Of a stretch of DNA of 64,000 nucleotides, positions 30,182-39,235 are shown piece by piece. Origin of the DNA: Oleiphilus messinensis (GTDB lineage: Bacteria; Pseudomonadota; Gammaproteobacteria; Pseudomonadales; Oleiphilaceae); the NCBI RefSeq assembly GCF_002162375.1, contig NZ_CP021425.1:2291501-2355500 (forward strand), given 5' to 3'. Each line of letters opens with the position of its first letter. Positions within the stretch are counted from its first letter, which is position 1. Below the pieces are notes generated by a model. The model did not search any database, was not told the origin of the DNA, and saw only the letters and a program-made list of their open reading frames with translations. A program made the translations under genes and the position numbers.

Positions 30182-30485
30182 TTGTGGTCGGGCTCGGGCC
30201 GGCTTGACCCTGATTGTTGTGATCCCGATTGATATCGAGCCCTGCTGTATTGGCTATCAATCGGATGTCTGGTTATAATCCCCGCCCTGCGGGAGATCCC
30301 GTTTACTCAGTTATTTCAGGCTAAACGGGGGAGGTTGCATCAATTCCGATAGTTGGTTCCGGCCGGATTACCTCCTGTTTCTAGCCGGAATCTGTCATTT
30401 TGCGGATCGATCTGGTAAATTCACGCCGATTTGAAAAGATCTCCGATTATTTTCTGAGCCAACCCAAATAGTCAGGAATGTATAA
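30182..30485 (+). promoter_or_regulatory. msbA promoter and structured leader
   Basis: A sigma-70-like promoter is visible: -35 TTGGCT at 30250-30255, an 18-bp spacer, and a perfect -10 TATAAT at 30274-30279. Transcription from about 30286 would give a leader of nearly 200 nt. In that leader, CCCGTTTA (30298-30305) pairs with TAAACGGG (30322-30329), and a GC-rich CCGGC/GCCGG dyad follows near 30360-30396. The leader is longer than usual and may be regulatory; that is inference. Confidence 0.6.
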
Positions 30486-32342
30486 ATGGCAGTAGCCCCA
30501 TCCCAGGAACACAAGCCCACTGTGGACGAAAAATCGCCTCAGAGTTCCCAAATTCCTTCGAACACAACCTCTGAACAGGGTTCAGAAACGGATCGATCTC
30601 TCGATGAGACCATGTCTAACTGGAAGGTCTATTCCCGATTATTGGGATACGTAAAGCCGTTCTGGTTCGCTTTTGCGCTGAGCATTCTTGGTAACGCGGT
30701 TTATGCAGGAGCAAGTGTGCTCATGGCTCATTCCGTGGAATATCTCGAGGAAGCCATTCGTATCCCCAGTGACAGTAATCGCATATTCGTATGTCTGATG
30801 ATTGTTGGTGTCTTTGCACTTAGAGGAATAGGTTCGTTCGCCGGAGGGTATTATATTGCTTATGTAGGGCGAAATATTGTTCATCGCATCCGCACAACGA
30901 TATTCAACCATTTTGTTCAATTGCCCTGTAATTTCTTCGATAACCATTCTTCAGGACACCTGGTCTCCAAAATTACCTTTAATGTTGAACAGGTAACCGG
31001 AGCGGCGTCAAATGCAATCACGATTACGGTTCGAGAAGGGCTCACCGTGATCGGTCTGCTCGGTTATATGATTTATCAAAACTGGAAACTCACTGCTATT
31101 TTCTTCCTTATCGGGCCATTCATCGGCTTGATTATCAGTCTCGTCAGTAAACGTTTCCGTAAGCTAAGCCAGCGAATCCAAAATTCCATGGGGGATGTTA
31201 CCCACGTCGCATCAGAAGCGATCAATGGTTATAAAGAGGTACGGATTTTTGGCGGAGAGCATTATGAGCGTGAGCGCTTTGAAGGGGCGAGCAGCTACAA
31301 CCTGAAGCAGAGCCTGAAAATGGAAATGACCAAGGCGGTCAGTACGCCGGTGGTTCAGATTTTAATTGCTTGTGCGATTGCCACTTTGCTTTGGGTTGCG
31401 CTCTCGCCAGAGGTTCACGGTGGAATGAGTGTTGGGGAGCTGATAGCGTATTTTACTGCGGCATCAACTATCGCCAAACCAATCCGGCAGTTAACTCAGG
31501 TAAATGCGATCATTCAAAGTGGCTTAGCTGCTGCGAAAGATTTGTTTTCACAGTTAGATATCGCAGCAGAACGCAATACTGGAACCGTTACGGCGACGGC
31601 CATTCAGGGTAATATCGAATTCAAGGATCTTGAATTCCGCTATTCTGAGCGTGGCAAGGCTGTGCTCAATAAACTCAATTTTAAAATTGAAGCCGGTCAG
31701 ACCGTCGCTTTAGTGGGGCGATCCGGTAGTGGTAAATCGACGTTGGCAAGTCTGCTGCCTCGATTTTATGAAGCAACGGGTGGTGAGATATTGATTGATG
31801 GTGTCAGAGTCCAGGATTACGAACTCTCCTCCTTGCGCAGTCAAATTGCCCTGGTAACCCAGAATGTCACCCTGTTTAACGACTCCATTGCCCGCAATAT
31901 TGCCTATGGGAGACTTGATGATCGTTCTGAGCAGGAAATTAAAGAGGCGGCAGAAAAAGCCTATGCCCTTGAATTTATCAGGCAGTATGACCATGGATTG
32001 AATACGGAAATCGGTGACAATGGTGTATTGCTTTCCGGAGGGCAGAGACAACGTTTGGCGATTGCCCGTGCGTTCTTGAAGGATGCACCTATTTTGATTA
32101 TGGATGAGGCAACCTCTGCGCTCGATAACGAGGCTGAAAAAGAAATTCAAAAAGTGATGGAGACGGTGATGCAAGGGCGTACAACACTGGTTATTGCCCA
32201 TAGGCTCTCCACGATTGAATCTGCGGATGTAATTTTGGTTATGGAAGAAGGGCAGATCATCGAAGCAGGTTCCCATCGAGACTTGTTAGAGCAAGGGGGC
32301 GCATACTATCGACTGCACCAGACGCAGTTCTGTGAGGGCTAG
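30486..32342 (+). CDS. msbA: Lipid A export ATP-binding/permease protein MsbA
   Basis: MsbA is the homodimeric ABC exporter that flips lipid A-core across the inner membrane. The 618-residue protein has a polar N-terminal extension of about 40 residues, six membrane helices (about 55-345) and a nucleotide-binding domain with Walker A GRSGSGKST near 411, signature LSGGQRQR near 517 and Walker B PILIMDEATSALD. The extension, rich in Ser, Thr and Gln, is longer than in E. coli. lpxK follows after 5 bp, the conserved msbA-lpxK operon. Confidence 0.95.
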   Translation: MAVAPSQEHKPTVDEKSPQSSQIPSNTTSEQGSETDRSLDETMSNWKVYSRLLGYVKPFWFAFALSILGNAVYAGASVLMAHSVEYLEEAIRIPSDSNRIFVCLMIVGVFALRGIGSFAGGYYIAYVGRNIVHRIRTTIFNHFVQLPCNFFDNHSSGHLVSKITFNVEQVTGAASNAITITVREGLTVIGLLGYMIYQNWKLTAIFFLIGPFIGLIISLVSKRFRKLSQRIQNSMGDVTHVASEAINGYKEVRIFGGEHYERERFEGASSYNLKQSLKMEMTKAVSTPVVQILIACAIATLLWVALSPEVHGGMSVGELIAYFTAASTIAKPIRQLTQVNAIIQSGLAAAKDLFSQLDIAAERNTGTVTATAIQGNIEFKDLEFRYSERGKAVLNKLNFKIEAGQTVALVGRSGSGKSTLASLLPRFYEATGGEILIDGVRVQDYELSSLRSQIALVTQNVTLFNDSIARNIAYGRLDDRSEQEIKEAAEKAYALEFIRQYDHGLNTEIGDNGVLLSGGQRQRLAIARAFLKDAPILIMDEATSALDNEAEKEIQKVMETVMQGRTTLVIAHRLSTIESADVILVMEEGQIIEAGSHRDLLEQGGAYYRLHQTQFCEG

Positions 32343-32347
32343 TATCC

Positions 32348-33412
32348 GTGCGTAAGCGTCTGGAACGGTGGGTGACCGGACTATGGTACCGGCGGCCGGC
32401 GAACGGGTTGGTTGTCCGATATTTGCCTTTGTATTTGTTGTCGTTATTGTATAGTGCGATCGTCAGAACTCGCCGTCAGCTTTATCTTGCGGGTATCAAG
32501 CGATCCTGGCATCCCACTGGCACGGTCATCGTAGTTGGAAATATCACCGCGGGGGGAACCGGCAAAACCCCCTTAACGATAGCCATTCTGACCTATTTGC
32601 AGTCTAAAGGTTATCGTTGTGGTGTGGTAAGCCGAGGCTATGGCGGTAGTAGCCACGATAGTCCGTTAACCGTAGACTCCAGCATTGATGTCGAGATGTG
32701 CGGTGATGAGCCCAAGATGATTGCTGAGCGGCTTCAGATCCCTGTTGTGGTTGATCGAGATCGGGTACGCGGTGCAAATTATTTACAGTCTCAATTTGAG
32801 CTGGATGTGATCGTTTGTGATGATGGTTTGCAGCATTATCGATTGCAGCGAGATATCGAGATTGTGGTGTTTGATGGTCAGCGAATGATTGGAAACGGCC
32901 ACAGTATCCCTTTAGGACCACTGCGTGAATCTGCTCGACGATTGAAACATACTGGCATTGTCGTGGTTAATGGCCCTGAAGCAGAAAGTGGTGATGTTTT
33001 GGGTACCCGTGGTGTACTGGATGGCTATAGAGCCAATTCACAACCACCCTGGTTTGCAATGGGGTTGAAACCTGCCGACCTGATCCAGGTCGGCGGCACC
33101 GAAGCGGTTGATGTTAACAGTCTTAAGGGGCGAGAGGTGGTGGCCATTGCCGGTATCGGAAATCCAAAGCGTTTTTTTGAAACCTTGCGGACATTAGGGT
33201 TCAACGTGGTCGAAAAAACATACCCGGATCATTACCGGTATCGAACCGCGGATTTCGCGGAGTTTCACGATCAAATAGTTGTCATGACTGAGAAAGACGC
33301 GATAAAGTGTCGAGGTTTGGGGTTGCGGAATGCGTGGTACTTGCCTGTAGAGGCAGAATTGCCGGGCGATTTTTTTCGTGAAATCGACCGGATTATGGCA
33401 CGGAATCAGTAA
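32348..33412 (+). CDS. lpxK: Tetraacyldisaccharide 4'-kinase
   Basis: LpxK phosphorylates the 4' position of the lipid A disaccharide at the inner membrane. The 354-residue protein has a membrane-associated N-terminus and the P-loop GNITAGGTGKTPLT from about residue 64, then VVSRGYGG and the catalytic-region motif CDDGLQHYRLQRD. Near the C-terminus, MTEKDAIKCR and WYLPVEAEL match the family. The start is GTG at 32348, 5 bp after msbA. The Trm112-like gene follows after 31 bp. Confidence 0.96.
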   Translation: MRKRLERWVTGLWYRRPANGLVVRYLPLYLLSLLYSAIVRTRRQLYLAGIKRSWHPTGTVIVVGNITAGGTGKTPLTIAILTYLQSKGYRCGVVSRGYGGSSHDSPLTVDSSIDVEMCGDEPKMIAERLQIPVVVDRDRVRGANYLQSQFELDVIVCDDGLQHYRLQRDIEIVVFDGQRMIGNGHSIPLGPLRESARRLKHTGIVVVNGPEAESGDVLGTRGVLDGYRANSQPPWFAMGLKPADLIQVGGTEAVDVNSLKGREVVAIAGIGNPKRFFETLRTLGFNVVEKTYPDHYRYRTADFAEFHDQIVVMTEKDAIKCRGLGLRNAWYLPVEAELPGDFFREIDRIMARNQ

Positions 33413-33443
33413 ATTTATATTTTAGTACGTATAGGACTATCCG

Positions 33444-33629
33444 ATGGATAAGAAACTGCTCTCGATCTTGGCTTGCCCTTTGTGTAAAGGTGAATTGAAA
33501 TACAATGAGGAAAAACAGGAACTGATTTGCCGAGCGGATGGCATGGCATTCCCGGTGAGAGAAGGGATTCCGGTTATGTTGGAGAACGAAGCCCGAACCC
33601 TGACCCATGATGAACGTCTTGCCAAGTAA
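33444..33629 (+). CDS. ycaR: Trm112-family zinc-ribbon-like protein (YcaR)
   Basis: A 61-residue Trm112/YcaR protein. The zinc-knuckle half [11 protein letters not shown] (residues 8-18) is intact, and the second half ([20 protein letters not shown]) keeps the fold's conserved end but only one cysteine. Bacterial homologues sit between lpxK and kdsB; their role is not settled, and in other systems Trm112 proteins activate methyltransferases. The genes are close on both sides, so it is part of the msbA-lpxK-ycaR-kdsB string. Confidence 0.93.
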   Translation: MDKKLLSILACPLCKGELKYNEEKQELICRADGMAFPVREGIPVMLENEARTLTHDERLAK

Positions 33630-33706
33630 ATGCTTTAAGATACCCTGCTGCTCTATCCTGTGTATTTGCTAACGATCCGTGTTTTTCTTCTAGTTTAGGT
33701 GAATTA

Positions 33707-34477
33707 ATGTCTTTTTCTGTAGTTATCCCAGCGCGCTATGCTTCTTCGAGGTTGCCCGGCAAACCATTGCTGAAAATTGCTGGCAAGCCCATGATCCAGC
33801 ATGTTTACGAAAAGGCTTGTGAAAGTGAAGCGACTGACGTGATCATCGCTACGGATGATGCTCGCATCGAGGAGGCTGCACAACGTTTTGGCGCAAAGAC
33901 GGTAATGACCTCAACCGAACACCCTTCAGGAACCGACCGTTTGGAAGAAGTTGTCCGTAAGCTCGGTTACTATGCGGACGATATTGTCGTCAACGTGCAA
34001 GGGGATGAGCCTTTAATACCGCCGCGCATTATTAACCAGGTGGCTCATAACCTTGCGGCAGAGCCGCTGGCTTCGATTTCGACCTTATGTGAACCAATTG
34101 CAGATGTGCAGTCTCTGATCAACTCGAACGTGGTCAAGGTGGTATTTGATACGCAACGCTTTGCACTTTATTTCAGTCGTGCCCCGATTCCCTGGCCGCG
34201 GAACGCATTTGCCGGGTTAAATCAGCTGAATGAGGCCAAGTGGCCTGAGGGAACGGAGTACTTTCGCCACATCGGAATCTACGGTTATCGTGTTAAGTTT
34301 TTGAAATCTTTCGTTCAATGGGCGCCCAGTCCTCTCGAGCAGGCTGAATGCCTGGAACAGTTACGTGCGCTTGATAACGGGGAGCGAATTCATGTTGATG
34401 TTGCTGATGAGCGACCACCTGCTGGCGTTGATACCGAAGAAGATTTCAATCGAGTCAAGGCCCTGCTGGAGGCCTGA
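33707..34477 (+). CDS. kdsB: 3-deoxy-manno-octulosonate cytidylyltransferase
   Basis: KdsB makes CMP-Kdo from CTP and Kdo for the lipopolysaccharide inner core. The 256-residue protein opens with [16 protein letters not shown] (5-20), the CTP-binding signature, and has [11 protein letters not shown] near residue 98 and RHIGIYGYR. It follows the Trm112-like gene after 77 bp and precedes the phosphatase gene by 49 bp. Confidence 0.97.
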   Translation: MSFSVVIPARYASSRLPGKPLLKIAGKPMIQHVYEKACESEATDVIIATDDARIEEAAQRFGAKTVMTSTEHPSGTDRLEEVVRKLGYYADDIVVNVQGDEPLIPPRIINQVAHNLAAEPLASISTLCEPIADVQSLINSNVVKVVFDTQRFALYFSRAPIPWPRNAFAGLNQLNEAKWPEGTEYFRHIGIYGYRVKFLKSFVQWAPSPLEQAECLEQLRALDNGERIHVDVADERPPAGVDTEEDFNRVKALLEA

Positions 34478-34526
34478 CAGGATTTGTTCTTTTTTAGCAT
34501 CGTAAATGCTTTTACTGGAGTCATTG

Positions 34527-35012
34527 ATGGTTAAAGTGCTATTCGTGTGTTTGGGTAATATTTGTCGATCCCCCACTGCCCATGGTGTGTTTCGCAGTGT
34601 TGTCGAACGGGAAGGGCTCGCTGCGCAAATCGAGATAGAGTCTGCGGGTACCGGGCCCTGGCATGTGGGTAAAACCCCCGACAGTCGTGCTATTGAGACC
34701 GCAAAGAAACGGGGTATTGATATGGCGGACTTGCGAGCCAGACAGGTCGCCGACGATGATTTCGAATATTTCGATTACATTTTCGCTATGGATCAAAGCA
34801 ATTACGAAAACTTGATTGAACGCTGTCCTGCTGAGTTTCAGAATAAGGTCTCTTTGTTTTTGTCCTTGTTGAATGATAACAGTATTGAAGAGGTCCCTGA
34901 CCCCTACTATGGTGGGCGTGCCGGTTTTGAGTTAGTGTTCGATTTGGTGACAAATGCCAGTGAGGCGCTTTTGAAACAGCTGATTGACACCCGAGCTATC
35001 GCCTCGTCGTGA
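34527..35012 (+). CDS. Low-molecular-weight protein tyrosine phosphatase
   Basis: The ATG at 34527 has TGGAG 6-7 nt upstream and gives MVKVLFVCLGNICRSPT, the family N-terminus; the open frame extends seven codons further. The P-loop CLGNICRS (C-X5-R, Cys8 to Arg14) and the general acid in VPDPYYGG are intact. The 161-residue enzyme resembles Wzb-type phosphatases that act on exopolysaccharide tyrosine kinases. Its conserved position between kdsB and murB is known from Pseudomonas. Here it could act on the tyrosine autokinase encoded at 41969, an inference from family and proximity. Confidence 0.92.
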   Translation: MVKVLFVCLGNICRSPTAHGVFRSVVEREGLAAQIEIESAGTGPWHVGKTPDSRAIETAKKRGIDMADLRARQVADDDFEYFDYIFAMDQSNYENLIERCPAEFQNKVSLFLSLLNDNSIEEVPDPYYGGRAGFELVFDLVTNASEALLKQLIDTRAIASS

Positions 35013-35052
35013 TGCATGTGTTTTCTCGCGCATGGTTTACAAGCGGGTCAGG

Positions 35053-36138
35053 ATGGTTATCCCGGTGCATATAGAGCAAAATAAATCCTTGCTGAAGCTC
35101 AATACGCTGGCTGTCGATGCATCTGCCCGCTATGTAATTGCGATCACTTCAGTCGAGGAGCTGGAGTCCGCATTGACTTTTGCCCGAACCAGGGGGCTGG
35201 AATGGTTTGTGATTGGCGCGGGAAGTAATCTAATCCTCGCCAGTGATTTTTCGGGCCTGATCATCCATAACCAGATCTCTGGACGTGAGATTTTATCGGA
35301 TAACGGCGCTTCAGTCGTCTTGAAAGCCGGAGCCGGCGAAGTCTGGCATGATTGGGTTCGGTATACGCTTCGCCAAGGCTTGGCTGGATTGGAAAATCTC
35401 TCGCTAATACCGGGAACTGTTGGCGCCGCGCCGGTTCAGAATATTGGCGCATATGGCGAAGAGATCGCGAATTCTTTGCTCAGTGTGCAAGTTTATGATT
35501 GTGACCGTAGTGAAGTGCGCACGCTTTCTGCAGCAGAGTGTGAATTTGCATACCGTGACAGTCTATTCAAGCAGCAGGCTGGACGTTTCGTCATTTTGTC
35601 TGTCACTTTTAAGTTGTGTCGTTATGGCGCCCCAGGTGGCCACTACGACTTTAATTTAAGTTATCAGCCTCTTGCGGATCTTACGGCAAAAACACCACCT
35701 AACTCCCCTCAGGATGTGAGTGATATCGTCTGCGCAATCCGTCGTGAAAAGTTGCCAGATCCTCAGCAGATTCCTAATGTAGGTAGCTTCTTCAAGAACC
35801 CGGTGATCGACGTTTCGCACTTTGAGCGCTTGCATCATGAATATCCTTCGATGCCGCACTATCCCGCGCAGAAGGGCGTTAAAGTGGCTGCAGGCTGGTT
35901 AATCGATCAGCTTGGCTGGAAAGGTTATCGAAATGCGCTTGTAGGTATTCATGAGCAGCAGGCACTGGTGCTCATTAATCATGGCGGGGGACGTGGAGCT
36001 GATATCTTGGCGTTGGCCCAACAGGTTGCAGACTCCGTATTCAAGCAGTTCGAAATCCAATTGGAGATCGAACCTGTCGTTCTTGGTGGCTCATCTGTGC
36101 CTGGTCATTCATCTTCCCGGTTTGAGCCAGGAAGATGA
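35053..36138 (+). CDS. murB: UDP-N-acetylenolpyruvoylglucosamine reductase
   Basis: MurB reduces enolpyruvyl-UDP-GlcNAc to UDP-MurNAc, the second committed step of peptidoglycan synthesis, using FAD and NADPH. Key motifs are VIGAGSNLIL, IPGTVGAAPVQNIGAYG and the RDSLFK region with the catalytic serine; the C-terminal SFFKNPVI and AAGWLIDQLG match the E. coli type. The start is uncertain. I use the ATG at 35053, giving 361 residues with the family-like beginning just before LLKLNTLAV. An ATG at 35032 and a TTG at 34984 overlapping the phosphatase gene are possible. Confidence 0.92.
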   Translation: MVIPVHIEQNKSLLKLNTLAVDASARYVIAITSVEELESALTFARTRGLEWFVIGAGSNLILASDFSGLIIHNQISGREILSDNGASVVLKAGAGEVWHDWVRYTLRQGLAGLENLSLIPGTVGAAPVQNIGAYGEEIANSLLSVQVYDCDRSEVRTLSAAECEFAYRDSLFKQQAGRFVILSVTFKLCRYGAPGGHYDFNLSYQPLADLTAKTPPNSPQDVSDIVCAIRREKLPDPQQIPNVGSFFKNPVIDVSHFERLHHEYPSMPHYPAQKGVKVAAGWLIDQLGWKGYRNALVGIHEQQALVLINHGGGRGADILALAQQVADSVFKQFEIQLEIEPVVLGGSSVPGHSSSRFEPGR

Positions 36139-36162
36139 TGCGTCTACAAGCCAGGGTGTAGA

Positions 36163-37440
36163 TTAGAGGCGCCCGTCAACAGCGTTCTTGTCCAGTACGT
36201 ATTTTACATCGTAGAGTATTGAGTTCTTCTTGCCGAGTGATCGTATTTCTTCAGCACCCATTTCGATGAAATCTTTGTGGCTTACGGCCAGTATGATGGC
36301 ATCGTACTTGTTACTCTCAAGCTGATCAGTTAATGATATGCCGTACTCATGCTTAACTTCATCCGGATCTGCCCAAGGGTCATAGACGTCAATATTGGCG
36401 TGGTAGGTTTCCAGTTCCGCTATGACATCAACAACGCGGGTGTTGCGAATGTCCGGACAGTTTTCCTTGAACGTTAAGCCCATAATCAAAATATTGGAGT
36501 CCACCACGTGTATGCGTTTACGCATCATGAGTTTGATGACACTTTCCGCCACGTAGGGCCCCATACCGTCATTAATACGACGCCCGGATAGAATGACCTC
36601 AGGGTGGTAGCCGACAGCCTGTGCTTTGTGGGTGAGGTAGTAGGGGTCTACACCAATACAATGTCCACCAACCAGGCCGGGACGGAAGGGCAGGAAGTTC
36701 CACTTTGTGCCTGCAGCTTCCAGTACTTCCAGAGTATCGATTCCGAGACGGTCGAAAATCAGGGAGAGTTCGTTCACCAATGCAATGTTAACATCCCTTT
36801 GGGTATTCTCGATGACCTTGGCGGCTTCTGCAACCTTGATGCTGCTTGCCTTGTGTGTGCCCGCAATAATTACTTTGCGATAGAGTTGGTCGACAAAATC
36901 TGCCACCTCCGGCGTAGAGCCTGATGTCACTTTGAGAATGTTGGTAACACGATGTTCCTTGTCGCCCGGATTGATTCGTTCAGGGCTGTATCCTGCGAAG
37001 AAATCGGTGTTGAAGGTCAGGCCCGATACCTGCTCCAAAACAGGTATGCAGACTTCTTCGGTCGCCCCGGGATAAACCGTTGATTCGTAGATTACGATGT
37101 CATTCTTGTTTAGTACTTGACCGATTGCCTTGCTGGCCGAGATTAGCGGTGTCAGATCGGGTGTCTTAAACTCGTCAATCGGGGTGGGAACGGTGACAAT
37201 GTAGATATTGCAGTCTCGAGTGTCCTGCAGGTTATCGGTATATTTCAGGTTTGTCGCTTGAGCAAGAAGCTCTTCTTCAACTTCAAGCGTACTGTCCTTC
37301 CCATTCACCAACTCTTTAATTCGTGCTGAGTTGATATCAAATCCAATGGTGTGGATCTGCTTCCCGAATTCAACGGCAAGAGGTAAACCGACGTAACCCA
37401 AACCAACTATACAGATCTTACTATCATCAACGTTCAACAT
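36163..37440 (-). CDS. tviB: UDP-N-acetylglucosamine (hexosamine) C6-dehydrogenase, TviB/WbpA type
   Basis: A 425-residue nucleotide-sugar dehydrogenase. The NAD-binding site is [12 protein letters not shown] (11-22), the catalytic Cys261 lies in [14 protein letters not shown], and the C-terminal domain begins near [19 protein letters not shown]. The sequence looks like TviB/WbpO/WbpA enzymes that oxidise UDP-GlcNAc to UDP-GlcNAcA, rather than UDP-glucose dehydrogenases; oxidation of UDP-ManNAc cannot be excluded. It is divergent from the priming transferase gene and converges with murB 24 bp away, and marks the left edge of the exopolysaccharide locus. Confidence 0.88.
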   Translation of the reverse strand: MLNVDDSKICIVGLGYVGLPLAVEFGKQIHTIGFDINSARIKELVNGKDSTLEVEEELLAQATNLKYTDNLQDTRDCNIYIVTVPTPIDEFKTPDLTPLISASKAIGQVLNKNDIVIYESTVYPGATEEVCIPVLEQVSGLTFNTDFFAGYSPERINPGDKEHRVTNILKVTSGSTPEVADFVDQLYRKVIIAGTHKASSIKVAEAAKVIENTQRDVNIALVNELSLIFDRLGIDTLEVLEAAGTKWNFLPFRPGLVGGHCIGVDPYYLTHKAQAVGYHPEVILSGRRINDGMGPYVAESVIKLMMRKRIHVVDSNILIMGLTFKENCPDIRNTRVVDVIAELETYHANIDVYDPWADPDEVKHEYGISLTDQLESNKYDAIILAVSHKDFIEMGAEEIRSLGKKNSILYDVKYVLDKNAVDGRL

Positions 37441-37560
37441 TTCTGTTCCTTGAAAACACCAAGTGAATTTTATAAGGGCTATTATAGGAGTAGGGCGTTA
37501 AAATGGAAGTGCTTATAATCTTCTTTATGAAAGCGGCTTTTGAACTGTGAAATAATGTAA

Positions 37561-37596
37561 CCGATTGTTAAAATTTCCTCTAAATAACACAATCGG
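37561..37596. promoter_or_regulatory. Inverted repeat in the tviB/priming-transferase divergent region
   Basis: Perfect 8-bp arms CCGATTGT (37561-37568) and ACAATCGG (37589-37596) are spaced 20 bp apart, in the AT-rich 218-bp region between the divergent starts. The spacing and symmetry suggest a site for a dimeric regulator or a leader hairpin. No regulator has been identified. Confidence 0.45.
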
Positions 37597-37658
37597 CAAT
37601 AATTATTCTTACAATACCCCCTTTATCTTAAAACGTTGACCAATACAAAGGATATTCT

Positions 37659-39071
37659 GTGGCACACGTACGGATTTTCAAGCATTACATTCACTTTCCC
37701 TTCATTATTCTGGGGCTTCTGGAATCCCTGGCATTTATTCTGGCCATCTTTATAGCGGTACCGACCCGGTTGGCGATTGGTGATATCGAATATGAGTATC
37801 ACTACTTTGAGATTTTGCCTTCGGCTATCGCCTATGCCTACACAATTCTGATTTGTATGAACGCGATGGGCGTTTACCAGGCAAAATCCAAAGAGGGGAA
37901 AACCGGAATGTTTGTCAGAACCATTGTGGCATTCACAATTGGTTCGCTCATTTTTCCGATTTTCTATTACTTGGCCAGTGACATCTTTGGCGTGATCTGG
38001 CGCAGCGTACTCTTGATTGCGACGGTTTATGCGCTTGTGTTGGTGTTTGTCGTGCGTGGTTTGTTCTACGGCATGGTTGATGAAAATGCATTTAAGAAAA
38101 ATGTACTGGTTTTAGGGGCAGGGCACCGTGCCAAGCGGGTTCTTGAGGATTTACGTAATCCGGAAGACTGGAAAGGGTTTAATTTGTTAGGCTTTTTTCC
38201 TTACGCAGATGAAGAGATACAAGTGCCTAACTATCAGATTGTTCAGTCCTATAGTGGTCTCAAGGATTATGCACTGACACATGGTGTCGACGAAATTATT
38301 ATCGCACTGGATGACAGACGTCGAAAATTGCCGGTTGAAGAGCTTATGGCTTGCAAGATGGAAGGGATCCAAATACTGCAGGAATACGTGTTTACCGAGC
38401 GTGAGACCCGCAAGGTATCGCTTGAGGTTATTTCACCGGGCTGGTTTATCTTTTCCGAAGGATTCAACCGTAGTTCTACGTGGGCATTGATCAAGAGATT
38501 CACCGATATTCTGGCCAGTGTCAGTTTATTATTGTTGGCGTGGCCGCTGATGTTGGTTACGGCGATCTTGATCAAACTGGAAGAGGGATGGCGAGCGCCT
38601 TTGTTTTACAAGCAGGTGCGTGTAGGGCTAAACGGTAACCCATTTGAGGTGATCAAGTTCAGAAGTATGCGAGTGGATGCAGAAAAGGCAGGCCAAGCCA
38701 TATGGGCAACCAAGAATGATTCACGTGTAACCCGGGTGGGCGCAGTCATTCGAAAATATCGGATTGATGAATTGCCACAGCTGTTTAATGTCTTGAAGGG
38801 CGAGATGGCCTTTGTTGGACCGCGTCCGGAACGACCTGTATTTGTGGAAAAGCTTGCTGAAACAATACCGTTTTACAACGAGCGTCACCGTGTGAAACCG
38901 GGCTTGACCGGATGGGCGCAACTTTGCTTTGCGTATGCAGACAGCGAGGAAGATAGTCGGGAAAAATTGCGTTACGATTTATATTACCTGAAAAACAACA
39001 GTTTATTGTTAGATATTCTCATTATCCTGCAAACCGTTGAGGTCGTAATATTCAAGAAAGGAGCGCATTAA
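37659..39071 (+). CDS. Exopolysaccharide priming sugar transferase (EpsB/PEP-CTERM sugar-transferase type)
   Basis: A 470-residue polyprenyl-phosphate glycosylphosphotransferase, the enzyme that starts repeat-unit assembly by linking the first sugar phosphate to undecaprenyl phosphate. The N-terminal half has four or five membrane segments and a CoA-binding-like region (VLVLGAGHRAKRVLEDL). The C-terminal half, from about residue 275, is the bacterial sugar transferase domain with one membrane helix, EVIKFRSMRVDAEKAG, RKYRIDELPQLFNVLKGEM and GPRPERPVF. The pattern is that of TIGR03013, typical of exosortase A loci. The start is GTG at 37659 with AAAGGA upstream. Confidence 0.92.
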   Translation: MAHVRIFKHYIHFPFIILGLLESLAFILAIFIAVPTRLAIGDIEYEYHYFEILPSAIAYAYTILICMNAMGVYQAKSKEGKTGMFVRTIVAFTIGSLIFPIFYYLASDIFGVIWRSVLLIATVYALVLVFVVRGLFYGMVDENAFKKNVLVLGAGHRAKRVLEDLRNPEDWKGFNLLGFFPYADEEIQVPNYQIVQSYSGLKDYALTHGVDEIIIALDDRRRKLPVEELMACKMEGIQILQEYVFTERETRKVSLEVISPGWFIFSEGFNRSSTWALIKRFTDILASVSLLLLAWPLMLVTAILIKLEEGWRAPLFYKQVRVGLNGNPFEVIKFRSMRVDAEKAGQAIWATKNDSRVTRVGAVIRKYRIDELPQLFNVLKGEMAFVGPRPERPVFVEKLAETIPFYNERHRVKPGLTGWAQLCFAYADSEEDSREKLRYDLYYLKNNSLLLDILIILQTVEVVIFKKGAH

Positions 39072-39100
39072 CTCATTTGATACGTTTTTAGTGCCGGTGA

Positions 39101-39138
39101 GCGCCGTCAACTGCTTATTTAGCATGCTATGACGGCGC
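39101..39138 (+). terminator. Hairpin between convergent priming-transferase and ATPase genes
   Basis: Perfect 9-bp arms GCGCCGTCA (39101-39109) and TGACGGCGC (39130-39138) with a 20-nt loop are followed by TTTGTG on the plus strand. It lies 30 bp after the priming-transferase stop, between convergent operons, and can serve as a terminator for one or both. Confidence 0.6.
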
Positions 39139-39235
39139 TTTGTGATCTAGAGCGTTTCGGTTGGATTGGTTCGCATTGCGGTATGGTTTTGAACGGTTGA
39201 CTATTGTTGCTTTGCGTTCATTACGTCCACAACAT

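Noticed and set aside
37659-37680. Possible sigma-54 element TGGCAC at 37660
   Set aside because: The required TTGC at the -12 position with correct spacing is absent, and the TGGCAC overlaps the GTG start.
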